Shown: in pieces, positions 1 through 7,551 of the stretch | How the letters are laid out: each line of letters opens with the position of its first letter | Numbering within the stretch: position 1 is the stretch's first letter | Assembly: GCF_006149005.1 (NCBI RefSeq) | Contig: NZ_VBSL01000002.1 | Coordinates: 124,001 to 188,000 of the forward strand | Length of the DNA: 64,000 bases | Reading direction: 5' to 3' | Source: Larkinella sp. C7 | GTDB taxonomy: Bacteria > Bacteroidota > Bacteroidia > Cytophagales > Spirosomataceae | Notes under the pieces: generated by a model | Told to the model about the DNA's origin: nothing | Database searches by the model: none | What the model saw: the letters and a program-made list of their open reading frames with translations, nothing else | Position numbers and translations under genes: made by a program

Positions 1-209
1 CAGCGGGCAATGGGTTCGATGGACATCACCATGCCGGCCCCGCCCCCAAAGGCATAGTCGTCGACCCGCCGGTGTTTGTCGAGCGTATAATCGCGCAGGT
101 CATGAACAACCACTTCCACAAAACCGCCCTGCTGGGCACGTTGCAAAATGGAATGTGCAAAGAAACTGTCCAGCAAGCGGGGCAGGCAGGTTAAAATATC
201 AATCCTCAT
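1..209 (-). CDS. trmD: tRNA (guanine-N1)-methyltransferase TrmD, N-terminal part
   Basis: Only the first 69 codons lie in the window; the gene runs off the left edge. The translation begins [20 protein letters not shown] and continues into ...[26 protein letters not shown], the N-terminal signature of TrmD, including the glycine-rich start of the trefoil-knot SAM-binding region. TrmD methylates G37 of tRNAs next to the anticodon and prevents +1 frameshifting. The ATG (207-209) overlaps the end of rimM by 11 bases, so the two are probably translationally coupled in the rpsP-rimM-trmD operon. Identity rests on the N-terminus and on gene order; the catalytic C-terminal domain is not visible. Confidence 0.95.
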   Translation of the reverse strand, partial: MRIDILTCLPRLLDSFFAHSILQRAQQGGFVEVVVHDLRDYTLDKHRRVDDYAFGGGAGMVMSIEPIAR

Positions 210-789
210 CAAGCAATTCCTCTTCGTCGTCTTCGTTGGTTTTCTTCCCGATTTTAGCGGATGGTTCTTCGAGGTAAATATCGACCAGGCCATCCGGCAG
301 TCGAACGTGCAGGATTTTGTGTACTTTATCCGCGGAGGGAGTCAGTTCGTCATTCACCGGAATCAGGACTTCCTTGCCCTGGTAATCCATCGAAATTAAA
401 TTCTGGGGAGCCACATTGTATACGGTACGAACCGTTCCGAGATCGCCCAGTTTTTCGTCCCGAACCAGAAAACCGACAATTTCGTGGAAATAAAACTGCC
501 CTTCATCCAGTTCGTCCAGGTTGTCGAGGGGTAAAAACAAGTCACAGTTCACCAGCTTCTGCGCTTCTTCAATCGTCTCCACGCCTTCCAGTGCCACGAT
601 ACCCCGGTTGCGGTTTACCGAAATCGACTCGATAAAATACGGAACCAGATCGCCTTTCACTTCGATCAGAACGGAATCCATTTCGGCGTAGAGTTCCGGC
701 ATATCGACATCCAGAAAGAACACCAGTTCGCCCCGAACCCCGTGCGTTTTCGTTATTTTTCCTAATTGAAAACAATCGTCTTTGGTCAC
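199..789 (-). CDS. rimM: 16S rRNA processing protein RimM
   Basis: A 196-residue protein starting at a GTG codon (787-789). The N-terminal barrel begins with [16 protein letters not shown], the hallmark RimM motif (GxIxxxHGxxGE), and the PRC-barrel half follows from about residue 100 ([11 protein letters not shown]...). RimM binds ribosomal protein S19 and assists late maturation of the 30S head. The last 20 residues are a very acidic tail ([11 protein letters not shown]). It lies between rpsP (123 bases upstream) and trmD (11-base overlap), the usual operon order. The gap to rpsP holds an 8-bp inverted repeat (844-851 with 882-889) that could modulate expression; this last point is inference. 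Confidence 0.96.
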   Translation of the reverse strand: MTKDDCFQLGKITKTHGVRGELVFFLDVDMPELYAEMDSVLIEVKGDLVPYFIESISVNRNRGIVALEGVETIEEAQKLVNCDLFLPLDNLDELDEGQFYFHEIVGFLVRDEKLGDLGTVRTVYNVAPQNLISMDYQGKEVLIPVNDELTPSADKVHKILHVRLPDGLVDIYLEEPSAKIGKKTNEDDEEELLDED

Positions 790-912
790 GACTTACAACG
801 TTTTGCATCCCGCCGATGGCTCGGGATAGGTCTATATAAAACAACAACTGACAGAATTCCATTTCAAGAAACAGACTTCCATCAGTTGTCAACTCAAATT
901 TCTTACGAAATA

Positions 913-1647
913 CTAAGCCTTTGCTTCACCCTCATCAGCGGGTTTTTCATCGGCGACTGGTGCTTCGGCAACCGGTGCTTCAGCAGCAGGGGCTTCAACA
1001 ACCGGTGCGGCTTCAGCTACGGGTTCAGCAACCGGAGCGGCTTCAGCAACAGGTTCAACAGCAGGTGCTTCAACCGGAGCGGCTTCGGCTACGGGTTCAG
1101 CGGCTGGTGCTTCAACGGCGGCTTCGGCAACCGGTGCTTCCACTTCAGCTTCTTCAACCACTTCCGGTGCCTCAACAACGGGTTCTTCAACCACGTTTTT
1201 CTTGGCAATAGCCAGCGCACGCGCTTCGTTCACTTTTTTCTCAGCTTCCAGGCGGGCCTTTTTGGCGTCGGCTTTCAGTTGGGATTTGGTGTCGGCACTG
1301 CCTTGCTTCCGGCCTTCTTTGCCTTCTTTCCAGTCTTCGAACTTAGCATCTGCCTGTTCTTGCGAGATGGCGCCTTTGATGACACCTACTTGCAGGTGTT
1401 TTTTCAACATCACGCCTTCGTGTGACAAAATTGAACGGGCCGTATCGGTCGGTTGTGCCCCTTTCATCAGCCAATCTACAGCCCGGTCGCTTTTCAGGAC
1501 CACGGTAGACGGATCAGTGTTCGGGTTGTACGAACCGATTTTTTCAATAAAGCTACCATCACGTGGTGCTCTGGCATCGGCTACAACGATGTCGTAAATA
1601 GCCAGTTTTTTGCGTCCCCGACGCGATAAACGGATTTTAACTGCCAT
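913..1647 (-). CDS. rpsP: 30S ribosomal protein S16 with a long Ala/Glu/Pro/Val tail
   Basis: Residues 1-85 are a normal S16 ([20 protein letters not shown] at the start, then [15 protein letters not shown]), a 30S assembly protein. Typical bacterial S16 is about 80-100 residues; this one is 244. After a charged helix-like stretch (about 100-150, rich in K, E and A) comes a tail of about 95 residues made almost only of A, E, P and V, with repeats such as [12 protein letters not shown]. The open frame extends 25 codons upstream, but MAVKIRL is the universal S16 start, and a TAnnTTTG promoter box at 1720-1727 lies inside that extension. The tail is encoded by imperfect DNA repeats (about 930-1190), so its length may vary between strains. 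Confidence 0.96.
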   Translation of the reverse strand: MAVKIRLSRRGRKKLAIYDIVVADARAPRDGSFIEKIGSYNPNTDPSTVVLKSDRAVDWLMKGAQPTDTARSILSHEGVMLKKHLQVGVIKGAISQEQADAKFEDWKEGKEGRKQGSADTKSQLKADAKKARLEAEKKVNEARALAIAKKNVVEEPVVEAPEVVEEAEVEAPVAEAAVEAPAAEPVAEAAPVEAPAVEPVAEAAPVAEPVAEAAPVVEAPAAEAPVAEAPVADEKPADEGEAKA

Positions 1648-1678
1648 TTTATTGGTTTGTTTTCTGAGGGATACGGTT

Positions 1679-1696
1679 GGCTCACAAAAGTGAGGC
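1679..1696 (-). promoter_or_regulatory. Hairpin in the rpsP leader
   Basis: In the untranslated leader of rpsP the mRNA can fold CTCAC-TTTT-GTGAG with two further G-C pairs beyond a one-base bulge. It lies about 30 bases before the start codon and just after the predicted transcription start. Ribosomal protein leaders are often autoregulatory, but no known S16 leader motif was recognised; a regulatory role is only a possibility. Confidence 0.3.
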
Positions 1697-1719
1697 CGTC
1701 CTTCAGTAGAATTAGGGTG

Positions 1720-1727
1720 CAAAGGTA
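1720..1727 (-). promoter_or_regulatory. Predicted -7 promoter box of the rpsP operon
   Basis: The minus strand reads TACCTTTG, an exact match to the Bacteroidota -7 consensus TAnnTTTG. It predicts transcription starting about 65 bases before the rpsP ATG. No clear -33 TTTG box was seen. The position excludes the upstream extension of the open frame as coding. Confidence 0.6.
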
Positions 1728-1765
1728 CTAATTTTTTTCTTGAAACAGAGGGGCAAAATCAGAAA

Positions 1766-1860
1766 ATGATAAATGTAAAATGAGGAGCGTCAAATGTAAA
1801 AGTGTTTTAAACGTTCCATCCTACTTTTACATTTAACGTTCCTCATTTTACATTTATCAT
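1766..1860. repeat. Large intergenic hairpin with heptamer-built arms (site a)
   Basis: Arms 1766-1803 and 1823-1860 are 38 bases each and complementary except at two positions, around a 19-base loop. Each arm divides into five 7-base units (for example ATGATAA and ATGTAAA on the left, TTTACAT and TTATCAT on the right). It lies between the ompA-like gene and rpsP, both on the minus strand, upstream of the rpsP promoter. It has no U-run and a separate normal terminator is adjacent, so it does not look like an ordinary terminator. Confidence 0.75.
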
Positions 1861-1875
1861 TACCTACAAAACAAC

Positions 1876-1901
1876 AAAACCCCGACAAATGCCGGGGTTT
1901 T
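1876..1901 (-). terminator. Rho-independent terminator after the OmpA-family gene
   Basis: A perfect 9-bp stem (AAAACCCCG, 1876-1884, with CGGGGTTTT, 1893-1901) encloses an 8-base loop. On the minus strand the stem is followed by a T-rich stretch. It lies 20 bases beyond the stop codon of the OmpA-family gene. Confidence 0.8.
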
Positions 1902-1920
1902 GCATACTTGATTTCAAATA

Positions 1921-3468
1921 TTATCTCGGTTCTCTTGAGTCGAACCGTTGACCGGACTGGTACGGAGACCGGAGCATGTTCATCGGCACAATCTTGATTT
2001 CGACCCGACGGTTTCGCTGGAGATTATCTCCCGATGTGTTTGGCGCAATCGGTCGATACTCACCGTAATACTCGACCGTCACCCGGCTTGGGTCGGTCAA
2101 ACCGGCACGGGTCAAATACCGCTTGGCTGCATCCACCCGACGTTTCGACAATTGTATGTTGTACCCATAAGAAGCCCGGTAATCGGCGTGTCCAACGAGG
2201 ATGATACCGCAGTTGGTTTTCAGGTTCAACAATTCAACCACCTTCTTCATGATGTCCTGCGAAGCCGGCCGAATCGTCGCTTTATCGGTATCGAATTCGA
2301 TGTTACTAAACAGGGCTTCGCATTCCGGGGCGAATTTTCCGCGCAGGATCGAACTGATGATGCTGTCCAGGTTCATGGCAACCCCGGCACCGGATACGAT
2401 ACTTCCGGCTGGCGTAGCGGGCTCTTTGTCAAACAGGTCGGCAACACCGTCGTTATCCGTATCCGTATACAGACGGGGATCGACCGGTTTTGGCATGTTG
2501 GCTTTGGCAATCGAATCCGCATCGTTCATCGTTGGGTTGTAGGGTTCTTTCAGCAGATCTTTCGGATCGGCCCAACGCAGGTGGTAACGGCCTTTCGCAG
2601 GGTCATACACACCATCTTTTCCAACCCGAACCGCATCTTTCCCAATCTTGTAGGTCAGTGACAGGCCCAGACCAGCCCATTTGTCCAAACCGGAGTCACC
2701 CCGTCTCCAACCGTACACGTTACCCGCTTTCGAGTTATCAACTCCTCCGACGGTCATATCCAGTTTCTCGGTATTGACCATATACAAGGTTGCATCAAGG
2801 CCGATGTCCAGCCGCGACGTCAGTTCATAATGCAGTGCCGATCCCAGCGGGAAAACGAACTCACGGGTATAAACGGAACCGTCACTTTCCCATTTTCCCT
2901 GGGTAACGGAACTGTAGTCGCGCCGGTCGTTGCTATACCGGATCATTTCGCCGGTGGTCAGGTCATACACCCGGGTATCGAACCACATCAAACCGGCCCC
3001 GGCGTGCAGATCCCATTTCCAGCGTTTCAGCTTGCGGGTTCCAAACAGCAGTGATTTCATGTTGACGTTGGCGTTCAGCGTTCCCTGCAGGAAATTTGAA
3101 CGGAACGAAGCATTGTAGAGTGACTGTTTCGACCCCCGCAGCGAGCCGATGTGGAAATCGGCCGAGGCCCCAAAAAGATGGCTAAGCTGTTTGTTGATCG
3201 ACACGCCAAGCGCACCGGTGGTTTTGGTGTTAGGCCCTTTTTGCGGGAATCCTTTGTAAAAACCGTAATTGTCCAGGTCGCCAAAGAAACGGGTGAGCGC
3301 AGGTGTGACGGTCACTGACCAGGTGTTCATTTTGTAGTCGCCTTCGTAGGAGCGATTACGGTTCGATGTTCCGGCCGAGGAACGGGTGGTGGTGTCAGTT
3401 TGGGCATACCCGACAGCTTGCGTCAGTAACAGAAGCGTCAGAGAAGCGAAAATGGAAATTTTCTTCAT
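1921..3468 (-). CDS. OmpA-family outer-membrane protein with TSP3-like calcium loop
   Basis: 515 residues. Residues 1-23 are a signal peptide (ends GYAQ). About 45-275 is a beta-barrel-like region with alternating hydrophobic residues and ends of the type LGLSLTYKIG. Residues 335-347 (DTDNDGVADLFD) form a thrombospondin type 3-like, Asp-rich calcium loop. Residues 388-495 are an OmpA C-terminal peptidoglycan-binding domain (NIEFDTDKATIRP, then GHAD...N..LSKRRVDAAKRYL and NRRVEI). It probably anchors the outer membrane to the cell wall. A T9SS PorE/SprF-type role cannot be assigned from sequence alone. It is followed by its own terminator. Confidence 0.9.
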   Translation of the reverse strand: MKKISIFASLTLLLLTQAVGYAQTDTTTRSSAGTSNRNRSYEGDYKMNTWSVTVTPALTRFFGDLDNYGFYKGFPQKGPNTKTTGALGVSINKQLSHLFGASADFHIGSLRGSKQSLYNASFRSNFLQGTLNANVNMKSLLFGTRKLKRWKWDLHAGAGLMWFDTRVYDLTTGEMIRYSNDRRDYSSVTQGKWESDGSVYTREFVFPLGSALHYELTSRLDIGLDATLYMVNTEKLDMTVGGVDNSKAGNVYGWRRGDSGLDKWAGLGLSLTYKIGKDAVRVGKDGVYDPAKGRYHLRWADPKDLLKEPYNPTMNDADSIAKANMPKPVDPRLYTDTDNDGVADLFDKEPATPAGSIVSGAGVAMNLDSIISSILRGKFAPECEALFSNIEFDTDKATIRPASQDIMKKVVELLNLKTNCGIILVGHADYRASYGYNIQLSKRRVDAAKRYLTRAGLTDPSRVTVEYYGEYRPIAPNTSGDNLQRNRRVEIKIVPMNMLRSPYQSGQRFDSREPR

Positions 3469-3577
3469 GAGAACTCAGGTTTAATTCATAAGCCTTTAAC
3501 GTAGAACAATCGCTCGGCAAGCCGGCGCTACGGCGGACCGTTTAAAAACTACTCTTTTTCATTCATCGGCAACTTTC

Positions 3578-4034
3578 CGCGAAGTAAATCTATAAGCCGG
3601 ATTCTGTCTCCGATCAGATTGCCGAAACAACCCTCTTCGGGTTCTTATCATTTATCTCGATTCCGAATCACTCCGGAACTCTATCGATCTACCCGCATCA
3701 GCATCATTTCGACCGGGGCCAAAACTACGGGAACGAGTCGCCCCCATTCTGATGCCTATTTGATCTTTCAGCCCATAAGGTTTACCCTGCCCCGGCTGTC
3801 ACCAGTCGGGCGGTGGGCTCTTACCCCACCTTTTCACCCTTACCGTCGATTCGTTTAGAAACTAAACGCAGCGACGGCGGTTCGTTTTCTGTGGCACTTT
3901 CTGTCAAATGGCCGTCAGCGCGAGCGCCTTCCACCACCTGCCTTCCCGTTAGGAAGTATGGTACTCTGTGCTGTCCGGACTTTCCTCCCCGGTTCGGTAA
4001 ACCGTTCCGGAGCGATAAGACAATTTACCTCGCG
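3578..4034 (-). ncRNA. rnpB: RNase P RNA (bacterial type A)
   Basis: The minus strand carries the invariant 5' segment GAGGAAAGTCCGGAC (3973-3987), the internal GGGTGAAAAGGTGGGGTAAG with GAGCCCACC, and the 3' segment ACAGAATCCGGCTTATAG that forms P4 with the 5' segment. The ends were set by helix P1: CGCGAGGTAAAT (4023-4034) pairs with ATTTACTTCGCG (3578-3589) with one G-U pair. The length of 457 bases exceeds the E. coli RNA (377) but fits the larger Bacteroidota forms. This RNA is the catalytic subunit that removes tRNA 5' leaders. Short open frames inside it are artefacts. Confidence 0.97.
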
Positions 4035-4156
4035 TTGGTTGCCATTCCGTGATTACCGCAAATCTATAAATACTTAGGTTCTTTAAAAACCTGGTATCGA
4101 AAAACTGCAAATTTTTCGAGCCTATTGCCAAAAAAGATGCATCAATCCGGGTTTAA

Positions 4157-5557
4157 CTATAATCCTTCGACCTTCAAATTGATTCGACCGGACGCATATA
4201 CGACCGCCAGCATCGATTCCTGTGTCAAGTAAACCTGATCCGGCGATACTTGTTCGAGCTTCCCGTTGATAATAACTCCCTTTGTGATTTGATTGTTCGT
4301 TAATCGGGCCTGAAGCGACTTTCTGGCTTCATCAATTTGGCTGCCGACCGGAATCGTCAGTTGTTTTTCCAACGTGCGTGCAAAGCTACCCTGTAATAAC
4401 CAACTCGCCGTTTTATACAGGATATTTTTTGTGTCCAGGTCATAATGCAGGTCCCGCAACGAGATCGTCCGGGTCTGCTGGTCATAAAAAGGTTGTCCCC
4501 GCAGATAAATAGCGCCGTTGATGCTGCCTTCCAGCGTGGCTTTGATGATTAAATTGTTGTTTTGTCCGTACAACTCGATGCCCCGGATCGTAATCTTGTA
4601 ACGTCCGTCTCGAAATTCGTAGGACTGCCCCACAAATTCGTCCGAAACCACCTTCGCTGCTTCGGCGTAAGTCGCTTCGCTGAGCAAACCGATGCGAAAC
4701 TGATCGGGGATGTCTTTTGTAACGATTAATTCCGGAATAGTAACTGCCGGTCGCACATCAGGTTTGGCTCCGGTCTGGGTCAAGGTATACCCTTCGATGC
4801 CAATTGTCGACCGAATGGCTCCCTTTTCAAACCGAAAAGGCGTGATTAGAATGCGTTTGGGAACTACCAGCAACCAGGTGCGGTATTTTTCGGAAACCAG
4901 GTAAGGCTGGCGGATGGTATTCCAGGCCGTCAGCACCGGGGTTCGAAGATCGATTTGCTTATGGATCTGTTCATCGAGGGCTTTGGTGATCTTGCCCAAG
5001 TTCTTATCGATGAGCCGTCCTACGATGTTGGTTACCGGAACGTCGAAACCCGCAATTTTTAAGGCCGGTTTTTTCACCCAGTCGTAGCCCTGAGCGGTGG
5101 TCTGGGTGCTGGCGGTCCAATCCTTGCTGATGGAAAACCGGGTGGCAAATTTAAGGTTCAGCTCAAATTCCGTCTCCTGGTATTTTGTAAAGCCCAGCAC
5201 GGACATCCCGGCTTTGGCCCAGATTTTCAGCGGAACCTGAAAGAAAAAGAGACTATCCTGCGCCGTCACCTGGATGGGAGCCCGCTTCCAGACTTTGGTC
5301 ATAAACTGATCGTCGTCGTTGTCGGTCAGGCTATTGTCTTCATACACCAGGCCGTTTACCTGACTGTTGATCTGCCGCTCGACGTCGGTCAGCGCAATGG
5401 ATACAGGAATATTTACAGTCGATAAAAACTTGTCGTTCTGTACCTCCATTTTGGTTACCGAATAGGCGGCTTTCGGCGCCTTCGGATTTGTCGTAGCGGT
5501 GTGTTTGCAAGCCTGTACTGCCAGAAAAACCAGCAGTAGACTCAGGAATCGGGTCAA
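4157..5557 (-). CDS. DUF4403 family lipoprotein
   Basis: The open frame extends upstream to 5833 through the preceding gene, but a TTG at 5557 gives MTRFLSLLLVFLAVQAC, a short lipoprotein signal with the lipid-bearing Cys at residue 17, 16 bases after the upstream stop. This start is preferred, giving 466 residues. The rest resembles the DUF4403 family of secreted Bacteroidota proteins: two related halves of mixed strand and helix with repeated segments (DVPVTNIVGRLIDKNLGKIT; LDTKNILYKTASWLLQGSFA). Function is unknown; the fold is thought to be lipid-binding-like (BPI/TULIP related), which is recollection. It is co-transcribed after the Smr-domain gene. Confidence 0.8.
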   Translation of the reverse strand: MTRFLSLLLVFLAVQACKHTATTNPKAPKAAYSVTKMEVQNDKFLSTVNIPVSIALTDVERQINSQVNGLVYEDNSLTDNDDDQFMTKVWKRAPIQVTAQDSLFFFQVPLKIWAKAGMSVLGFTKYQETEFELNLKFATRFSISKDWTASTQTTAQGYDWVKKPALKIAGFDVPVTNIVGRLIDKNLGKITKALDEQIHKQIDLRTPVLTAWNTIRQPYLVSEKYRTWLLVVPKRILITPFRFEKGAIRSTIGIEGYTLTQTGAKPDVRPAVTIPELIVTKDIPDQFRIGLLSEATYAEAAKVVSDEFVGQSYEFRDGRYKITIRGIELYGQNNNLIIKATLEGSINGAIYLRGQPFYDQQTRTISLRDLHYDLDTKNILYKTASWLLQGSFARTLEKQLTIPVGSQIDEARKSLQARLTNNQITKGVIINGKLEQVSPDQVYLTQESMLAVVYASGRINLKVEGL

Positions 5558-5573
5558 TGTAGTAAAAATAATT

Positions 5574-6587
5574 TTATTTAATCTTAACCTTGGTCGCACC
5601 GTAGCCAAATTTTTCCTTCTGAGCATCTTCAAAATAGGCAACGCCGGGGTATTTGCCAAGTCGCCGATGGAGTTCGTTTCGCAAAACGCCGTTGCCAACC
5701 CCGTGAATAAACGTAATGTCGTCCATGCCGCTGGCAATCGCTTTTTCCAAATTTTTCTCGAACTCCTGAAGCTGAACCTCCAGTAACTCGGCATTGGTTC
5801 GGCTTCCAAATCCGTTGGGCAGCAGTTTATCAATGTGCAAGTCGATGATCGACGACGGCCTTACCAACTTAGCCGGTTCCTGGGCCGACAGTTCCTTTTT
5901 CCCGGTATTTCCCATCAAACTTTCGCGCAGAGCCGTGGCATCCAGCGGTTTGGCCGCTTCCTTCGTAACCGGTTTTTCTTCCTCGATATCCTCCACATCA
6001 AGCTGAAAAACATGACCCGTCTGGTTCAACACCGGAATCGGGCCACTATTGGCCTGAAACGACTGCGTGCGGCACTTGAGTCGCCGGATCAATGGTTCGC
6101 GTAACGAAACGGCACCACGCCGGTGCCAGAGCGCCTGAACCAAAAAAGTCGGCCAGTTCTCGAAGGTGGCCAGCGCATACGGCTGGCCCAGTTTAAAAAA
6201 GGAGCGCGCTTTCAGTACTTCCGCATAGAGACCCGAATAGCGGTTTTCGCGTTCTTCACCAATGGAAAAGGGCAAATCCCAGTCGGTATTGTTCACCAGA
6301 TAGGCAACAACTATTTTCAGGTTACCGGGGCCATTTTGTGGAACAAAAGCCAGGTAAATGCCTGCACTGCTGATAATTTCGGGTTTCGCCGGTTTCTGGG
6401 CTTCGATACCGGGAGCGGACTGAAACCGCATTGATTCCAGGGCCGACACCACCACGATCTCCGACCGCAAAACCGGAATCCGAAAACCGTCTTCAATTTC
6501 AATTTCTACCTGATTGCCGGGCAGGAAGCGCGTAACGACCCCCTGTTCCTTCGCCCGCAACATGCGCACTTTATCACCAATATTCAT
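5574..6587 (-). CDS. DUF2027 and Smr domain protein
   Basis: 337 residues. It begins MNIGDKVRMLRAKEQGVV, an SH3-like strand set, followed by a DUF2027 region up to about residue 225. Residues 247-337 are a Smr (small MutS-related) domain with DLH at about 249, IHGVGNGVLR at about 298, and the C-terminal FGYGATKVKI. Smr domains bind branched nucleic acid or stalled ribosome mRNA and often act as nucleases. In MutS2 the domain is fused to an ATPase; here no ATPase or Walker motif is seen. It sits 15 bases after the DUF2279 gene, with the DUF4403 gene following directly. Confidence 0.88.
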   Translation of the reverse strand: MNIGDKVRMLRAKEQGVVTRFLPGNQVEIEIEDGFRIPVLRSEIVVVSALESMRFQSAPGIEAQKPAKPEIISSAGIYLAFVPQNGPGNLKIVVAYLVNNTDWDLPFSIGEERENRYSGLYAEVLKARSFFKLGQPYALATFENWPTFLVQALWHRRGAVSLREPLIRRLKCRTQSFQANSGPIPVLNQTGHVFQLDVEDIEEEKPVTKEAAKPLDATALRESLMGNTGKKELSAQEPAKLVRPSSIIDLHIDKLLPNGFGSRTNAELLEVQLQEFEKNLEKAIASGMDDITFIHGVGNGVLRNELHRRLGKYPGVAYFEDAQKEKFGYGATKVKIK

Positions 6588-6602
6588 AGCTAATGTACTC
6601 TA

Positions 6603-7523
6603 CTAAAAGTATAACGCATGAAACTGAAAACCGTTCCGACCATTGTATTCCAGCGTCGGTGCGGGCATTTTCAGCGTATTCAACAAAAAGAACAACGTTT
6701 TCAAGCCTTTTTTTCGGGTGGGTATCCGGGTAAAATCAAGGTCCAGCGACAGGTAATACTGCCGGTAGGGCCTGTACCCTAGCTCGATGCTTTTTGACGT
6801 TTCCGCTGCGACCATATCCTGAATCCCATACCCCACGGCAATATTCAGCCATTTGGGCAATTTTGAGTCCCGCCGGGCAAAGGTCGACGGATTAATCGAT
6901 AACCAATACGTTTGCCCGTTATAATCTTTCAGCCACCGCTCATTCCAGCGACTGCCCAGCAAGTTTGGCCGCACTTTCGCCAACGCGGTGTTGTGAAACG
7001 AAAATTTCGGCTGAATCCGCAGTTCACCCCAGGTCAGGTATTGTCCCGTATACAACGCGGGGCCTGCCATATTGGCAATCATGTCCCCCACCGAAAAACC
7101 GTATTCGGGCGAAAAACCGTCCAGGATTTCGATGGGTGTCTGGAAGACCAGACCAGTAATCCCGGCATAAATAGCCGCTTTCCGATCCGACAAACCCGCC
7201 CAGCGATACGCCTGTGCCGAAACGCGGGCAATCTGGTAGGCCGTCACCATGTGGCCCACCTTGTCGATTTGCAGCCACTCCCGGTTGTCGTTAAAAAATT
7301 GAAAATTGGTCAGCGGGTTGTCATACCAGGCCCGACTCAGGCCGTAAATGGTACTCCCGTAGACGACGGTTTCGGCAATGAGCAAATTCCGGAGACGGCA
7401 ACGGTAGCAGGGTTCAGTCGACCTCAGGCTGGTCGTGTCCTGCGCAAAAGACGGGGAAATGGAAAAATGAAAGAGCGAAAAGAACACAATGCCCATCCAG
7501 ACGTGTCGCCTTCTTTTCCCCAT
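6603..7523 (-). CDS. DUF2279 family exported protein
   Basis: 306 residues from the ATG at 7523, which gives a clean signal peptide (MGKRRRHVWMGIVFFSLFHF, ending PSFAQ). An in-frame ATG at 7565 would overlap the preceding gene by 14 bases and bury this signal. The mature protein has the DUF2279 pattern: EWLQIDKVGHMVTAYQ followed by a glycine-rich hydrophobic region (AAIYAGITGLVFQTPIEILDG) and SVGDMIANMAGPALY. The family is common in Bacteroidota and has no established function; the His/Asp-bearing segment near a membrane helix suggests an envelope-associated protein. It is probably in one transcript with the vWA gene upstream. Confidence 0.82.
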   Translation of the reverse strand: MGKRRRHVWMGIVFFSLFHFSISPSFAQDTTSLRSTEPCYRCRLRNLLIAETVVYGSTIYGLSRAWYDNPLTNFQFFNDNREWLQIDKVGHMVTAYQIARVSAQAYRWAGLSDRKAAIYAGITGLVFQTPIEILDGFSPEYGFSVGDMIANMAGPALYTGQYLTWGELRIQPKFSFHNTALAKVRPNLLGSRWNERWLKDYNGQTYWLSINPSTFARRDSKLPKWLNIAVGYGIQDMVAAETSKSIELGYRPYRQYYLSLDLDFTRIPTRKKGLKTLFFLLNTLKMPAPTLEYNGRNGFQFHALYF

Positions 7524-7551
7524 TCCGTTGCTTCCTCCAGCTTCATGCTTT

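Noticed and set aside
766-1425. A 219-residue Gly/Phe/Ser-rich open frame on the plus strand opposite rpsP
   Set aside because: It is the antisense reading of the Ala/Glu/Pro/Val repeat region of S16; its odd composition reflects that repeat.
3619-4131. Short open frames at 3619-3858, 3813-4052 and 3949-4131
   Set aside because: They lie on the RNase P RNA gene, whose conserved segments and P1 helix explain the sequence.
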